Source: a virus. From it: a DNA stretch of 64,000 nt. Position 1 is the first letter of the stretch. Each line of letters begins with the position of its first letter. The notes under the pieces were generated by a model. That model was not told where the DNA came from. It saw only the letters and a program-made list of their open reading frames with translations, and searched no databases. This document shows positions 1-8,305 of the stretch, in pieces. The position numbers and the translations under genes are program-made. The stretch is taken from positions 1-64,000 of IMG/VR virus record IMGVR_UViG_3300035199_001057; one strand, given 5' to 3'.

Positions 1-23
1 GATTTAATATTATATCCTATCAC

Positions 24-548
24 CTACCGTTTTTTAAACTTGCGTCGTTTAGGGCTGTGGCGTTTAGGGCTGTGGCGTTTAGTACTGTGGCGTTTAGTAC
101 TGTGGCGTTTAGTACTGTGGCGTTTAGAGTGCTTGCGATATTTGATGGATTTATAGCTCTTATACTTTTTAGAGTGGTGGTTCCGCTTCTGATAATAATT
201 CCGCGGGCGCGTCTGACGCTTGTGGCGGTGAGGGTGCCAGAAGCCCCATCTAGAAGGGCGGTGGTAACGCCGATAACGTGGCGCGTGTCGCGGATAGGTG
301 CGCCAGACAGGATAGTATCGATAATAATTGTGGCTATAACTATAGGTGGACGATCCCACATACCGCCCAAATGGGGCATAATAATCAGCATAATCCTGGG
401 GGGACAGCCATACGGTGTTCGCATGGGAGGCAGGAATGTGTGAAATTACAACTACATCGTGTGGCGTAACATACACACCATCAATGTGGCAATCGGGAGT
501 GACATAAGCGCCCCCTCCCAGTAGTACAAATAAAATACAAAGTGACAT
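24..548 (-). CDS. Small basic exported-looking protein with a pentapeptide-repeat tail
   Basis: A 174-residue protein of unknown function. The ATG at 548 has a strong AAGGAG site 6-7 bases upstream. The first ~15 residues are hydrophobic and could be a signal peptide or short membrane anchor, although there is no standard lipobox. The middle is rich in Tyr, His, Arg and Pro. The C-terminal third is almost all Lys, Arg, His and Ser and contains five tandem [10 protein letters not shown] units, encoded by a 15-bp DNA repeat. Such a tail would be strongly cationic and could bind nucleic acid, lipopolysaccharide or peptidoglycan, but that is inference. It is the last gene of the minus-strand series, after a run of small membrane proteins. 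The export call is uncertain because the hydrophobic segment is short and has no basic N-region. Confidence 0.6.
   Translation of the reverse strand: MSLCILFVLLGGGAYVTPDCHIDGVYVTPHDVVVISHIPASHANTVWLSPQDYADYYAPFGRYVGSSTYSYSHNYYRYYPVWRTYPRHAPRYRRYHRPSRWGFWHPHRHKRQTRPRNYYQKRNHHSKKYKSYKSIKYRKHSKRHSTKRHSTKRHSTKRHSPKRHSPKRRKFKKR
51..125 (-). repeat. 15-bp tandem repeat, five copies, in frame
   Basis: Five head-to-tail 15-bp units. On the + strand the two units from 51 to 80 read agggctgtggcgttt and the three from 81 to 125 read agtactgtggcgttt. On the coding minus strand they encode KRHSP twice and KRHST three times. As the unit is a multiple of three, copy-number change would lengthen or shorten the tail without a frameshift. 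A more degenerate copy-like stretch flanks the array. Confidence 0.9.
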
Positions 549-617
549 TTAAAACTCCTTACGTTTTGATAGGGATATATATTGCAATATGCGTGCCAAA
601 ACCAAAAAGATCTTGTT

Positions 618-1019
618 TTATTCTATATAATCGAGACCATACTTATCCGCCAGGAGGCGCGCAAGCTCTTCTGGCTTGTCGTAGTATTCTTCTACCATGC
701 TTTTAAGCTCTTTCTTTTTCGCGCTGTCAAGCTCGGCAGAATCTTCCGCATATTTCTCTTCGAGTTGGCTTGTTAGGTCGTTATACTTTTCCAGTATCTT
801 GTCGCGCTTTTCAATCTCTTCGCGATGCGCGTCATTTATCGCTTCAATTTGCTTTCTATAAGATTCATTGCGTGCCTCTAGAATCTCTTGGGCGCTGTCT
901 TTTCGTCTAAAAAAAACCCAGAGCACAATCGTATAAAGAACAATCGCTGGGACATACCAGTTGTGTTTAATCCATACGCCGATCTTTTTTAGAGTGGTCC
1001 ACGCTGATCTAATAAACAT
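618..1019 (-). CDS. Membrane-anchored coiled-coil protein, possible inner-membrane spanin
   Basis: A 133-residue protein. Residues ~19-37 form one hydrophobic segment, followed by an RRK stop-transfer motif. Residues ~45-115 are charged and strongly helical, with alternating Glu, Lys and Arg typical of a coiled coil. This layout (short N-terminus, single membrane helix, long coiled coil) matches inner-membrane spanins (Rz type), which help disrupt the outer membrane at lysis. It also fits other phage membrane proteins, and no matching outer-membrane lipoprotein spanin was seen. It follows the 118-residue gene by only 5 bases and lies next to two small membrane proteins, which supports a lysis-cassette reading without proving it. 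Confidence 0.55.
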   Translation of the reverse strand: MFIRSAWTTLKKIGVWIKHNWYVPAIVLYTIVLWVFFRRKDSAQEILEARNESYRKQIEAINDAHREEIEKRDKILEKYNDLTSQLEEKYAEDSAELDSAKKKELKSMVEEYYDKPEELARLLADKYGLDYIE

Positions 1020-1024
1020 TATAT

Positions 1025-1381
1025 TTACCTCTCACTTAATTCATCACGAATAGCCTCATCGAGCCATTCCAATGTTTTCCCAAGTTTTGTATGTTCCAGG
1101 GCATCTTCGCCGAAATAATCATTCATATACGGCGTTAAAGCTTCTTCGAACTGGGCAATCACGTCTCCCGCGAGGTCCATCGACCCCATGTCATATTTTA
1201 AAGTTAGGGTGTAGTGGTTCTGAGCGACCAACGCTCCGATCTCATTGATAATTTCTACCAAATCCATCGCGCCCTTGTTCTGGTCAATTGCTGCCGCAAT
1301 ATCCGGCATTGCCCGGTTTTCATAGATTTTATAAACTTCTTCTTTGATTATGCGCTTAAGGGTGGAGCGGGCGATTTTCAT
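1025..1381 (-). CDS. Small phage protein with N-terminal MKIARSTLKRIIKEE motif
   Basis: A 118-residue protein of unknown function. I chose the ATG at 1381 over an in-frame GTG at 1396: the ATG overlaps the stop of the upstream gene as ATGA and has GGTGGAG about 9 bases upstream. The N-terminus is an amphipathic basic helix of the form MKI-x-R/K-S-x-L-K-x-I-I-K-E-E. From memory, this leader recurs on otherwise unrelated proteins of T4-like marine phages, where it may be a packaging or processing tag. The rest is acidic and probably alpha-helical, with no recognisable domain. Translational coupling to the holin-like gene suggests co-expression. Confidence 0.55.
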   Translation of the reverse strand: MKIARSTLKRIIKEEVYKIYENRAMPDIAAAIDQNKGAMDLVEIINEIGALVAQNHYTLTLKYDMGSMDLAGDVIAQFEEALTPYMNDYFGEDALEHTKLGKTLEWLDEAIRDELSER

Positions 1382-1569
1382 CGTCCGTGTCTCCACCGAC
1401 TGGCAATGTCAGCCAGGCCTTCGATCCCAATATAGGCTAGAGAAATCGCTACCCAGTCTTCAGAAGCTAATGGCACAGTGTCCATGAACATGAAAATGGT
1501 AGCGGTACCCCATACCATTAACTTCCTTGACATTACCTTATTTAAAGCTGTATCTAATACTTGTTTCAT
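1378..1569 (-). CDS. Small membrane protein, holin-like
   Basis: A 63-residue protein. After a basic N-terminus (residues 1-16) comes a hydrophobic segment (residues ~18-35). A second, weaker hydrophobic helix (residues ~40-54) follows a short acidic SEDW turn, and the end is basic (RWRHGR). Small size, one or two membrane helices and charged ends are typical of phage holins and holin-like proteins, which form membrane lesions that release endolysin. The stop overlaps the next start as ATGA. A role in lysis is inferred from architecture and neighbours only. A virion-associated membrane protein is the main alternative. Confidence 0.45.
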   Translation of the reverse strand: MKQVLDTALNKVMSRKLMVWGTATIFMFMDTVPLASEDWVAISLAYIGIEGLADIASRWRHGR

Positions 1570-1583
1570 AATAAGGATTCATC

Positions 1584-1811
1584 TCACTTTTTGGAAAGAA
1601 TACTCAGCAAGACCCATGCTGCGACCAGACCGACGAGGCCTTCGCTTCCTAGAGTTTTGGTGATCCCGATGACGTTTCCAACTACGTCGACCGGGAAGAA
1701 TGCCGCCGATGTGCCAAAGAGCACTTGTAGTACAACAGCTAAAGCCAAAACCGAGACACTAAGCTCCACTAGCTGTTTTGCCCAGCCGGTTGCTTTTTGT
1801 AAATATTCCAT
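1584..1811 (-). CDS. Small two-helix membrane protein, possible holin or antiholin
   Basis: A 75-residue protein starting at an ATG at 1811, with AAGGAG about 8 bases upstream. Residues ~14-40 form a hydrophobic helix and residues ~53-72 a second one, joined by a loop rich in Val, Gly and Ile. The C-terminus ends in two lysines. It lies 14 bases before the 63-residue holin-like gene. Two adjacent small membrane proteins resemble holin/antiholin pairs, but no sequence motif settles this. It is unlike the classical T4 holin gpt, which is much larger. Confidence 0.45.
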   Translation of the reverse strand: MEYLQKATGWAKQLVELSVSVLALAVVLQVLFGTSAAFFPVDVVGNVIGITKTLGSEGLVGLVAAWVLLSILSKK

Positions 1812-1834
1812 AGTAAATCTCCTTTATGGTTAGA

Positions 1835-2038
1835 TTAACTAGTCTTATTAATTAGTAAATCCAAGTCGCCCCCATTGCTCATAACATAAGCTATTGAATT
1901 AGCAGCATTATTGTTTTTTCTTATTGAGCCCGGGCCTTTCTGGAGAAGGGCAAACGGTACTTGGGAGATGGCTTTATCATGTTCGTTGTTTGCGTCAGCA
2001 AACCTAGTTATAACAAACTCAGCAGTTAGCGAATTCAT
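1835..2038 (-). CDS. Small hypothetical protein
   Basis: A 67-residue soluble protein of no recognisable family. It begins MNSLTAEFVITRFAD and is rich in Asn, Ala and Asp. The ATG at 2038 lacks a strong Shine-Dalgarno site in the 26-base gap after the beta-helix gene. It sits between the fibre-like gene and the small membrane proteins, with the same orientation and tight spacing. That context is the main reason to believe it is real. Confidence 0.4.
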   Translation of the reverse strand: MNSLTAEFVITRFADANNEHDKAISQVPFALLQKGPGSIRKNNNAANSIAYVMSNGGDLDLLINKTS

Positions 2039-2064
2039 ATATTAAATAGTCGCCACATTATATT

Positions 2065-3537
2065 CTAGTTCGATCCAGTGATCTGAGAAGGGTCTGAAGT
2101 GGTTGCCAAGTATGCCTGATTTTTCCGTAGAGAAATGGCCCCGGGCATCCCGAGAAAGAAAGGAACCTGGGCCGCGGCACCGGTGCACGCCAATTTATAA
2201 TTGGAGGACAAATTAAGATAAGAATTGATAGTAAAATCTGCGCTGAACTCGGGGTAAGTCTGTGACCCGTAAGCGCACCACTTAGAAGGGCTGGAAGTCG
2301 CTAGTTCAAAACACCCCAGGTCCGGAGGGTCTTGCCGGCTTGTGCCGCTAAGGTCTGCGCTGGTTAATCCCAAATAATTTACAGCGGTGCCGGCGCCGGT
2401 TACGACGGCAGTAGAAGTCAGGGTGTAATCAGCATATAGGTTTTTAAAATTGTCACTCGGATCTTCAAAAAGCGATATCACGCTGGCTGTTGTATATACT
2501 AGGTCGGTCGCCCCAAGGGACTGACTTGTGCCCGCAAAATTGCGATAAACCCCGTTGCCCAGAAGAGTTGAACTGCCATCTAGGCCCCCATAAAAGTTGT
2601 TAGTGGCTACGTCGGCTTGAATATAGGGGAAACTAAGGCCATCGCCTGGTGGAGGGATGCTCATGCTAACAATACAATTTTCAACGCGAGCGGCGTAGAT
2701 GCCCAATTGGCCCGTGTAAGTTGCCCCATCGTGTCTCACAAGAACTGTACAGAAACTTGCCGTACACCTGTTGTTCGTCCCTAGGGTTCCGTTGCTCGCA
2801 TTAATAGCGTTAATGGGCATATCGCCGGTCGCGCCGCTCAAGATGATCAAGCAATTATTAATTAAAGCATTTTGAGGATTATGGCTAAAATCGATTGCGC
2901 GGAAATTATTCGAACCTGTTAGTAATATGCGGCAGCTATCGACAATTGTCCACGCGTTTGTGCCGCCGGTGTCTCCAAGTCCCGTAATGCCGCCTCCCGC
3001 CGGTGCCTGACGTGGCGAGCCAGCGAGAGAGGCCGAAGCGTTAATCGTTACGTTGCGAATGTCGTAGGGGCGTCCGTTGCCTTTAATGACACCATCGGTG
3101 GCGCTAGCCCCTCCACACCCGGCAATAGTTATATTGTGAATTCCAGAGCCCGAGCCAAAAAGCTCGAAGGCCGACTTCTGAAAGAGAGCCGCCTTCCAGC
3201 TGCCAGTGGCGTTTGGCGTGCCAGGGGTTACTGTTATATCTTGCCCTTCAGAGGCGCTTATAATTATTCCATAATCATAACTTCCAAGCCATAGTTCTTG
3301 TTCAAAGCCATTGCCGGAATCATAATTAAAAAGGGGCATACCATAGGACGCAGAATATATCGTTGAGGCCCCGGAACTCTCGCTAAGGATAACATAGTGG
3401 GGTCCGGCGTCGCCAGAAAGAGTGCTTTGGATATCTGCCCGGGCAGTTTCAATGCTCTTATAGGGGCTTCCTGCAGAGCCATCGCCAGTGGCGTCATTAC
3501 CGGTCGTGACTGAAACGTATTTAGTGAGAATTGCCAT
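2065..3537 (-). CDS. Right-handed beta-helix protein, probable tail fibre or spike
   Basis: A 490-residue protein. The N-terminus (residues ~7-35) has the pattern Y-V-x-V-x-x-G-N-D-x-x-G-D-G-S-x-x-S-P-Y-K-S-I-E-x-A, typical of the first turns of pectate-lyase-like parallel beta-helices. The middle is a long series of short Gly, Asn and Ser-rich strands with motifs such as NALINNCLII and ARVENCIVS. Near residue 415 the stretch ending P-P-D-L-G-C-F-E matches the closing motif (DIGAFE type) of this fold. The last ~70 residues may be a separate capping or trimerisation region. The fold is common in phage tailspikes that bind or cut host polysaccharide, but no catalytic residues can be assigned. 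It lies apart from the tail block, directly after the recombination genes. Confidence 0.65.
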   Translation of the reverse strand: MAILTKYVSVTTGNDATGDGSAGSPYKSIETARADIQSTLSGDAGPHYVILSESSGASTIYSASYGMPLFNYDSGNGFEQELWLGSYDYGIIISASEGQDITVTPGTPNATGSWKAALFQKSAFELFGSGSGIHNITIAGCGGASATDGVIKGNGRPYDIRNVTINASASLAGSPRQAPAGGGITGLGDTGGTNAWTIVDSCRILLTGSNNFRAIDFSHNPQNALINNCLIILSGATGDMPINAINASNGTLGTNNRCTASFCTVLVRHDGATYTGQLGIYAARVENCIVSMSIPPPGDGLSFPYIQADVATNNFYGGLDGSSTLLGNGVYRNFAGTSQSLGATDLVYTTASVISLFEDPSDNFKNLYADYTLTSTAVVTGAGTAVNYLGLTSADLSGTSRQDPPDLGCFELATSSPSKWCAYGSQTYPEFSADFTINSYLNLSSNYKLACTGAAAQVPFFLGMPGAISLRKNQAYLATTSDPSQITGSN

Positions 3538-3609
3538 ACGATGTCTTTAAAATGATTTTACCTTCGATTCTGCTTATATCTAATTAGTTTTTAGTGTAAT
3601 AATCTTTAC

Positions 3610-6600
3610 TTAGAACTCGTTCACCAGAGCGTAACCATCACGCTTCTCTATTGTTATTTGCTTATCAACGCAGTCTTTTAAAGAGTCCAAGTGGGAAATA
3701 AGCAATACAGTTTTAAAGTAAGACTTAACCAATTCTAAAATAGAAATGAACCCCTCCATGTTATCTGCGTCTAGTGCGGTTCCTGGTTCGTCTAAAATAA
3801 ATAAATCGGACTTGGGCAAATTGGAAACTGTCAAGAGGGCCAAGCGGATCGCCATGGCGGCAATCGTCTTCTCTGCGCCGCTGCCCATTTCTAATGGACG
3901 CGGTTCATGGCGAGGGTGTTTAATATAAATCTTTAAGTGGCGGCCATCATTCTCAAAAAAGACCTCAAACTCTACGACATTTGCCAACACCTTCGCTATT
4001 TCATTGTTAATCACGGGAAGCTTCTTTTTGATAATGTCGTAAGATATGCCATTGCTATGGGTACATCTCATGAAAAGATCATAAGCAGCATATTCTTCGC
4101 GAAGGTTTAATAACTCCTCTTTTTGGTCCTCCAAGGAAACCACCTTCTGTTCGAGGGAGCCGTGCTCTTTATAAAGTTCTAGCAACTCTTGGTCGCACCC
4201 TTCCAACTCGTGGGACATGTTGGTCGTCTTCTCCAACAAGTCAGTCAATTGGCTGACAAGAGCTTCCTTTCCTTCGATTGTCTCTTTGTTTTCGTGATAT
4301 TCCTCTTCTTTTTGTTTTAGATTGTCAATTTCCTTTTCAAGAGAACTTTTTTGGGTTTCGTCACGCTCTACCTTAAGAGACAGGTTGAGGATCTCACTGT
4401 CCAAAGTTTGCTTTCTTTCCAACAGCGAATTATAATTGGCTTGGTATTCCTCTACCTTGTCAGGATCTAACTTTTCGATTTCATTAAGAATTTTTCCTTT
4501 TTTGCTCTCCAAGGATTCTTTGATGCTCTGGGTGATGCTGAGGTTGTCAACGGCCACGTACGCGTCTTTAATGAACTTACAGTGAGAATATTCAGATCCA
4601 CATGGAACCTCCTTCAAGAGGCTGCTCTTCTTCTCCTGATTTTTCCGCTGAATTTCCAAGCTGCCGATTTCATTAATTATGTCATCGAACTCTTCTCTTT
4701 TACTCTCGATAATCTCTTGCTTTTCTTTGACCTCTTCGATGTCGAAAACGTCTACAAATGAAGTTATCTTGGCAAGCAACGTATTGTCTTCTTTAAGCGC
4801 GTCGCCGTTTGTGGCAAGGTTTTTAATGATCCCTTCTAGCTCTTCAATGCGCTTCTCCAAGTTTTGATGAATTTCATCGACGTCGATGATTTCGGTGGGA
4901 ATTGCGTCAATACGCCTTGTTAAATCGCTTGTTTCGTCGGTGACCACTCGAAGGTCCTCTTTGAGCTTTGCGCACTTTTTAGCATGCCTCTTTGTCTCAT
5001 TTTCGTTATATAAGAGGTGCTTAGTGGCCTGGGTGATCTCTTCGTTAAAGTCGCGACCTTCCAGCCTCTTCAACGCACCGCGCAAATCGGAAGCATCATC
5101 TTTGGCTGCTCTGTGTTTGATATCAAACATTTCCAAGTCCAAGAACTTGGCTAAAATCTCCTTGCGCTTGGTTGACCCCTCGCTGATAAAAGCAAGAGAT
5201 CCAAGCTGAGAAGACATTGACGTAAGCAAAAAATCATCCATGGACCCGAAGTATTTGCGAATATTCTGGTCTGTCTCTGAGCGCGTTAGACCGTTAAGGC
5301 TTCTGGTTTCGTCCGTCACCTCATCGTAAACTTCGAAATTTAGGTCGGTCTTGGCTTCGAGTGTTTCCTCCCCCTTCAACTTTTTAATGTACTTTTCTGA
5401 TTCGCGGACAACCGAGTATTTTTTGTTCCCAATTGAAACAGTTACCTTGCCGCTCCCCGAATCTTTATTCTGATTAATAATATTGAGGTTCTTCCGCTCG
5501 TTCTTAGAAGTGCTATTGAAGAGAGTGTATAATACGCTATCCACGATGCTGGATTTTCCAGAAAAGTTTTTCCCAAAGACGCCCACAATTCCGGAAAACT
5601 TTGCAAAATCGATTCCATTATTCGGACCGTAATTAAAAAGATTGTCCCACTCAAGGTGTTCAAGTCGCCAATTGATATTGCGATGAATCTCTTCTTTATC
5701 TTCAATAAGAGAGTTATACTTGGAATTCAGTTTTAAAACACGTTCCATTAATTCGTCTTCAGGTTGGAAATCTTTTAGGTACTCTTTGATAAGTTTCTTT
5801 TGTACCACCGGATCCCGCAGGTTGTCCGCCTCGATGTTAGTGGCCATGGCTTCAACATTACCGCTGGTACCTGCTGCGCGGTTCAAAAATGTGATGTGCT
5901 CCGGCTTGAAGCGGTGCTTGGCGATCTCTACCGCCTTCTTCATAGCGTCCAGGGATAAGTTATTGTTGGAAACAAGGCGCAAACGGGCCTGCGGCGGGAC
6001 TGCCGTGTTCTTCGGGAGTCGACCTTTTGGTGTAAGCTCAATCGTTATAAAAGGCCGCGGGTTCTCTAAAACGTGATGTGTACACGAAAAAGTGTCCTTG
6101 TCCTCAATATCCCAAATCAAAAACCCTTTGTCGTTAGTTTCGCCGTGATTTTGCTGAACCGTCGACCCTGCGTATCGGACCTTTCCTTTGTGATCTAGAG
6201 TCTGGTTCGTCTTATGGATATCCCCAAGAAACGCATAGTCGTGTCCTTCAAAGATTGAAAGGTCGTCTTCACCGTGCTCCATGACCCAACCAAGATCAGT
6301 CCGACTGTTAGAAATAGCCCCATGATAAAGAGCAATATTAATCTTTCCAGCGTCGGAAGGTGAAACCCAATTATCACGATCAAAGACACTAAGAACATTA
6401 AGGCTAAAATCTCCATCTAAAACTTCCTCCCCGCTATCCTTTAACAAGAATAGATTTGGATTATCCAGCGCCTCTACAATAGGCGTGATGGCGTCCTGCC
6501 TGCTGCTGTTCTTGAGGTTGCCATCATGGTTCCCCAGAATTACATAAGTAGGGGCTATATCGGCTAACTGCGATAGAAAATGGGAACAAAGTTCTACGAA

Positions 6601-6765
6601 TTCTGGGGATAGTTGTGTCTTTGTATGCGCTATATCCCCGCAATGAATAATGTAATCTACTTTTTCTTCTTTAAGCATTTTATACAGCTTTTCAAAGACT
6701 TTTTTGTACTCGTAATGATATTTTAAATTTTTAATGTGTGTATCTGCAATGTGCGCAAATTTCAT
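3610..6765 (-). CDS. Fused Mre11/SbcD nuclease and Rad50/SbcC ATPase (T4 gp47-gp46 type)
   Basis: A 1051-residue recombination nuclease joining two proteins that are normally separate. Residues ~1-340 are an Mre11/gp47-type metallophosphatase with DTH (8-10), CGD, GNHD, LYHG and GDIH motifs. Residues ~375-1051 are a Rad50/gp46-type ABC ATPase. They include a Walker A with Lys404, a long coiled coil, a hook region with Cys722 and Cys729 spaced C-x6-C instead of the classical CxxC, a signature-like GSGAEK near residue 958, and Walker B ILDEP with Asp992 and Glu993. In T4 the complex resects DNA ends for recombination-dependent replication. I chose the ATG at 6765, with GGAG upstream, over a longer start at 6807 that would overlap the primase. 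The two enzymes would be made 1:1 from one message. Confidence 0.9.
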   Translation of the reverse strand: MKFAHIADTHIKNLKYHYEYKKVFEKLYKMLKEEKVDYIIHCGDIAHTKTQLSPEFVELCSHFLSQLADIAPTYVILGNHDGNLKNSSRQDAITPIVEALDNPNLFLLKDSGEEVLDGDFSLNVLSVFDRDNWVSPSDAGKINIALYHGAISNSRTDLGWVMEHGEDDLSIFEGHDYAFLGDIHKTNQTLDHKGKVRYAGSTVQQNHGETNDKGFLIWDIEDKDTFSCTHHVLENPRPFITIELTPKGRLPKNTAVPPQARLRLVSNNNLSLDAMKKAVEIAKHRFKPEHITFLNRAAGTSGNVEAMATNIEADNLRDPVVQKKLIKEYLKDFQPEDELMERVLKLNSKYNSLIEDKEEIHRNINWRLEHLEWDNLFNYGPNNGIDFAKFSGIVGVFGKNFSGKSSIVDSVLYTLFNSTSKNERKNLNIINQNKDSGSGKVTVSIGNKKYSVVRESEKYIKKLKGEETLEAKTDLNFEVYDEVTDETRSLNGLTRSETDQNIRKYFGSMDDFLLTSMSSQLGSLAFISEGSTKRKEILAKFLDLEMFDIKHRAAKDDASDLRGALKRLEGRDFNEEITQATKHLLYNENETKRHAKKCAKLKEDLRVVTDETSDLTRRIDAIPTEIIDVDEIHQNLEKRIEELEGIIKNLATNGDALKEDNTLLAKITSFVDVFDIEEVKEKQEIIESKREEFDDIINEIGSLEIQRKNQEKKSSLLKEVPCGSEYSHCKFIKDAYVAVDNLSITQSIKESLESKKGKILNEIEKLDPDKVEEYQANYNSLLERKQTLDSEILNLSLKVERDETQKSSLEKEIDNLKQKEEEYHENKETIEGKEALVSQLTDLLEKTTNMSHELEGCDQELLELYKEHGSLEQKVVSLEDQKEELLNLREEYAAYDLFMRCTHSNGISYDIIKKKLPVINNEIAKVLANVVEFEVFFENDGRHLKIYIKHPRHEPRPLEMGSGAEKTIAAMAIRLALLTVSNLPKSDLFILDEPGTALDADNMEGFISILELVKSYFKTVLLISHLDSLKDCVDKQITIEKRDGYALVNEF

Positions 6766-6775
6766 ATTTTCTCCA

Positions 6776-7699
6776 CTACTGCCACGATGAAAATATGAAA
6801 TTTTCAAAATTCATCGGCACTGCTGTCTCTCTAAGTTTTTCCACCTCAGTGTAGCTTAAAGAGCCAATATCCTCTATATTGGAAGTATCCATCTGGAAAA
6901 CCTCCAACCCATATTCTAACATATTTTTTATCACTCGTAAAGACTTTTGAAGCGCGTCTCCATCCAGCCCAACATACACCGGTGACTGCTTCTCCACGAG
7001 TTTAAAAAATAATCTAGATTTGACATTTAATGTTGAGCCCAAAATACAGATTGAATTGCGCGCTTTGAGCGCATCGAAGGGTCCTTCAACTAACATAACG
7101 GGCTCAGCCCAGTCAATCAAAAGCTCGTTAAAAACTACGTTTCTGGAGGCCGGTGGGTTTTTATACTTTAAGGTATCCCCGTTGTAGCTTCTTCCCACAA
7201 AATAGTTACAATACCCCTCCGCATCGAAGGAGGGTATAATTATACGATTACGATACGCGCCGGCGTGACAGAAGCCCAGTTTATAATATCGGATGTCTTC
7301 AAGCGTAATCCCGCGGGCCTTCAAATATCGGAGAGGGCGCTGAGCTTCATGAGGCAATTGAGATGCGCCTAGAAAAAGAAATTCCTCTGGTAAGCTAAGG
7401 CGCTGATTTTCTTGGGCTATTTCTTCTTTCTGAAAAAGGGTGTCCATGGTGGACATGTCGATTTGGTTTGTTATTTGTCGCCACTTTTGAAACAAGTGTG
7501 GATGACCAAATCGCCGTACGAGCCTTTGGAGGCTCTTCCCCTTGCTGTCGCAAACCCAGCACTTGTAAACGCCCAGGTTCAGGTTGATAGAGAGCTTGCG
7601 CTTGTAGTGCTTGCAATAGGGGCAGCTAAACAAATACTCGTCGCGAGATTTGTAATAAGGGCCAAGGACTTCTTTAAGTATGTTAAGCTTATCTTTCAT
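6776..7699 (-). CDS. DNA primase, DnaG/gp61-like
   Basis: A 307-residue primase that would make RNA primers for lagging-strand synthesis with a replicative helicase, not seen here. Residues 26-50 hold a zinc-binding domain with CPYC (26-29) and CWVC (47-50). A TOPRIM domain follows, with LVEGPFDALKA near residue 205 providing the conserved Glu, and YVGLDGDA about 40 residues later providing the acidic pair. It is about half the length of bacterial DnaG and close to T4 gp61, so the helicase-binding C-domain is probably reduced. The ATG at 7699 has no clear Shine-Dalgarno site. The next gene, the Mre11-Rad50 fusion, begins 10 bases downstream. Confidence 0.85.
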   Translation of the reverse strand: MKDKLNILKEVLGPYYKSRDEYLFSCPYCKHYKRKLSINLNLGVYKCWVCDSKGKSLQRLVRRFGHPHLFQKWRQITNQIDMSTMDTLFQKEEIAQENQRLSLPEEFLFLGASQLPHEAQRPLRYLKARGITLEDIRYYKLGFCHAGAYRNRIIIPSFDAEGYCNYFVGRSYNGDTLKYKNPPASRNVVFNELLIDWAEPVMLVEGPFDALKARNSICILGSTLNVKSRLFFKLVEKQSPVYVGLDGDALQKSLRVIKNMLEYGLEVFQMDTSNIEDIGSLSYTEVEKLRETAVPMNFENFIFSSWQ

Positions 7700-7737
7700 T
7701 CAGAGAGCGCACTTGTTTCAAACATATGTTTAATACT

Positions 7738-8295
7738 TTACACTATCACTTCGTCGTTGTCAAGCTTTTTTTTGGACTGTAGTAGTTTGAGGCCCGCCTT
7801 GGCGATCACGGTGGCGTCGGCGATATCAAAATACTTGGGTTTGGGGTTCCCATGAGAAGTATATTCTACTGCGAAGTTGGGCACGTGCTCAAGGAGCCAT
7901 GCGACGACCTGCTTTTTGGTATTCTGTCCTCTTTCTACTTTAATTCCCAATTGTTTTCGCGAATGGGCTGCGGTGATATGCTGTGGCTGTTTATCAAATA
8001 TTTCATATGCCAACCATGATACCACCCCATTGAACCTCTGGAGAGTGGCCATCGTATTGGCGGTGGAGCCTCCGGACTTAAAAAATATGAGGGGCTTCTC
8101 GATATAAATCTTTTCAATAGGATATTGTACCTTCAGCCGGGTAAGCTCCTCTTTAATGAATGATGCCTTGTCAAACTCATTTTTAAACTTCTTTTTGTTT
8201 CTCATGTCCCAAGCATCGCATGTTATAATCTCGCTCTCCGCGTCAATTACACAAAAGCCTGTGATGCTTGTGCTTATATCTAAACCCAATATCAT
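7738..8295 (-). CDS. RuvC-like Holliday junction resolvase
   Basis: A 185-residue RNase H-fold nuclease. Four acidic residues match the RuvC catalytic set: Asp6 in ILGLDISTS, Glu66 in IYIEKP, and Asp157 and Asp160 in FDIADA. The length fits RuvC (~170 residues). It would resolve branched DNA made by recombination, the role T4 gives to an unrelated enzyme, endonuclease VII (gp49). The start at 8295 is preceded by AGGA. It sits just upstream of the primase and the Mre11-Rad50 fusion, forming a recombination-replication trio. A related RNase H-fold nuclease with another substrate cannot be excluded. Confidence 0.8.
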   Translation of the reverse strand: MILGLDISTSITGFCVIDAESEIITCDAWDMRNKKKFKNEFDKASFIKEELTRLKVQYPIEKIYIEKPLIFFKSGGSTANTMATLQRFNGVVSWLAYEIFDKQPQHITAAHSRKQLGIKVERGQNTKKQVVAWLLEHVPNFAVEYTSHGNPKPKYFDIADATVIAKAGLKLLQSKKKLDNDEVIV

Positions 8296-8305
8296 AATTT
8301 ATTTC

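Noticed and set aside
57-443. Open frames on the plus strand and in a second minus frame across the repeat-rich gene
   Set aside because: The 15-bp repeat keeps several frames open; only the 24-548 frame has a strong ribosome site, a tight start and a plausible protein.
579-590. 12-bp perfect palindrome ATATTGCAATAT in a gap, a possible operator
   Set aside because: About sixteen perfect 12-bp palindromes are expected by chance in 64 kb, and no second copy or regulator is seen.
3538-3609. TTACAC and TATAAG in the gap upstream of the beta-helix gene as a promoter
   Set aside because: The spacing is only 15 bases and the match is partial in AT-rich DNA.
7720-7731. 12-bp palindrome AAACATATGTTT upstream of the primase
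   Set aside because: Chance expectation is similar; there is no matching site at other genes.
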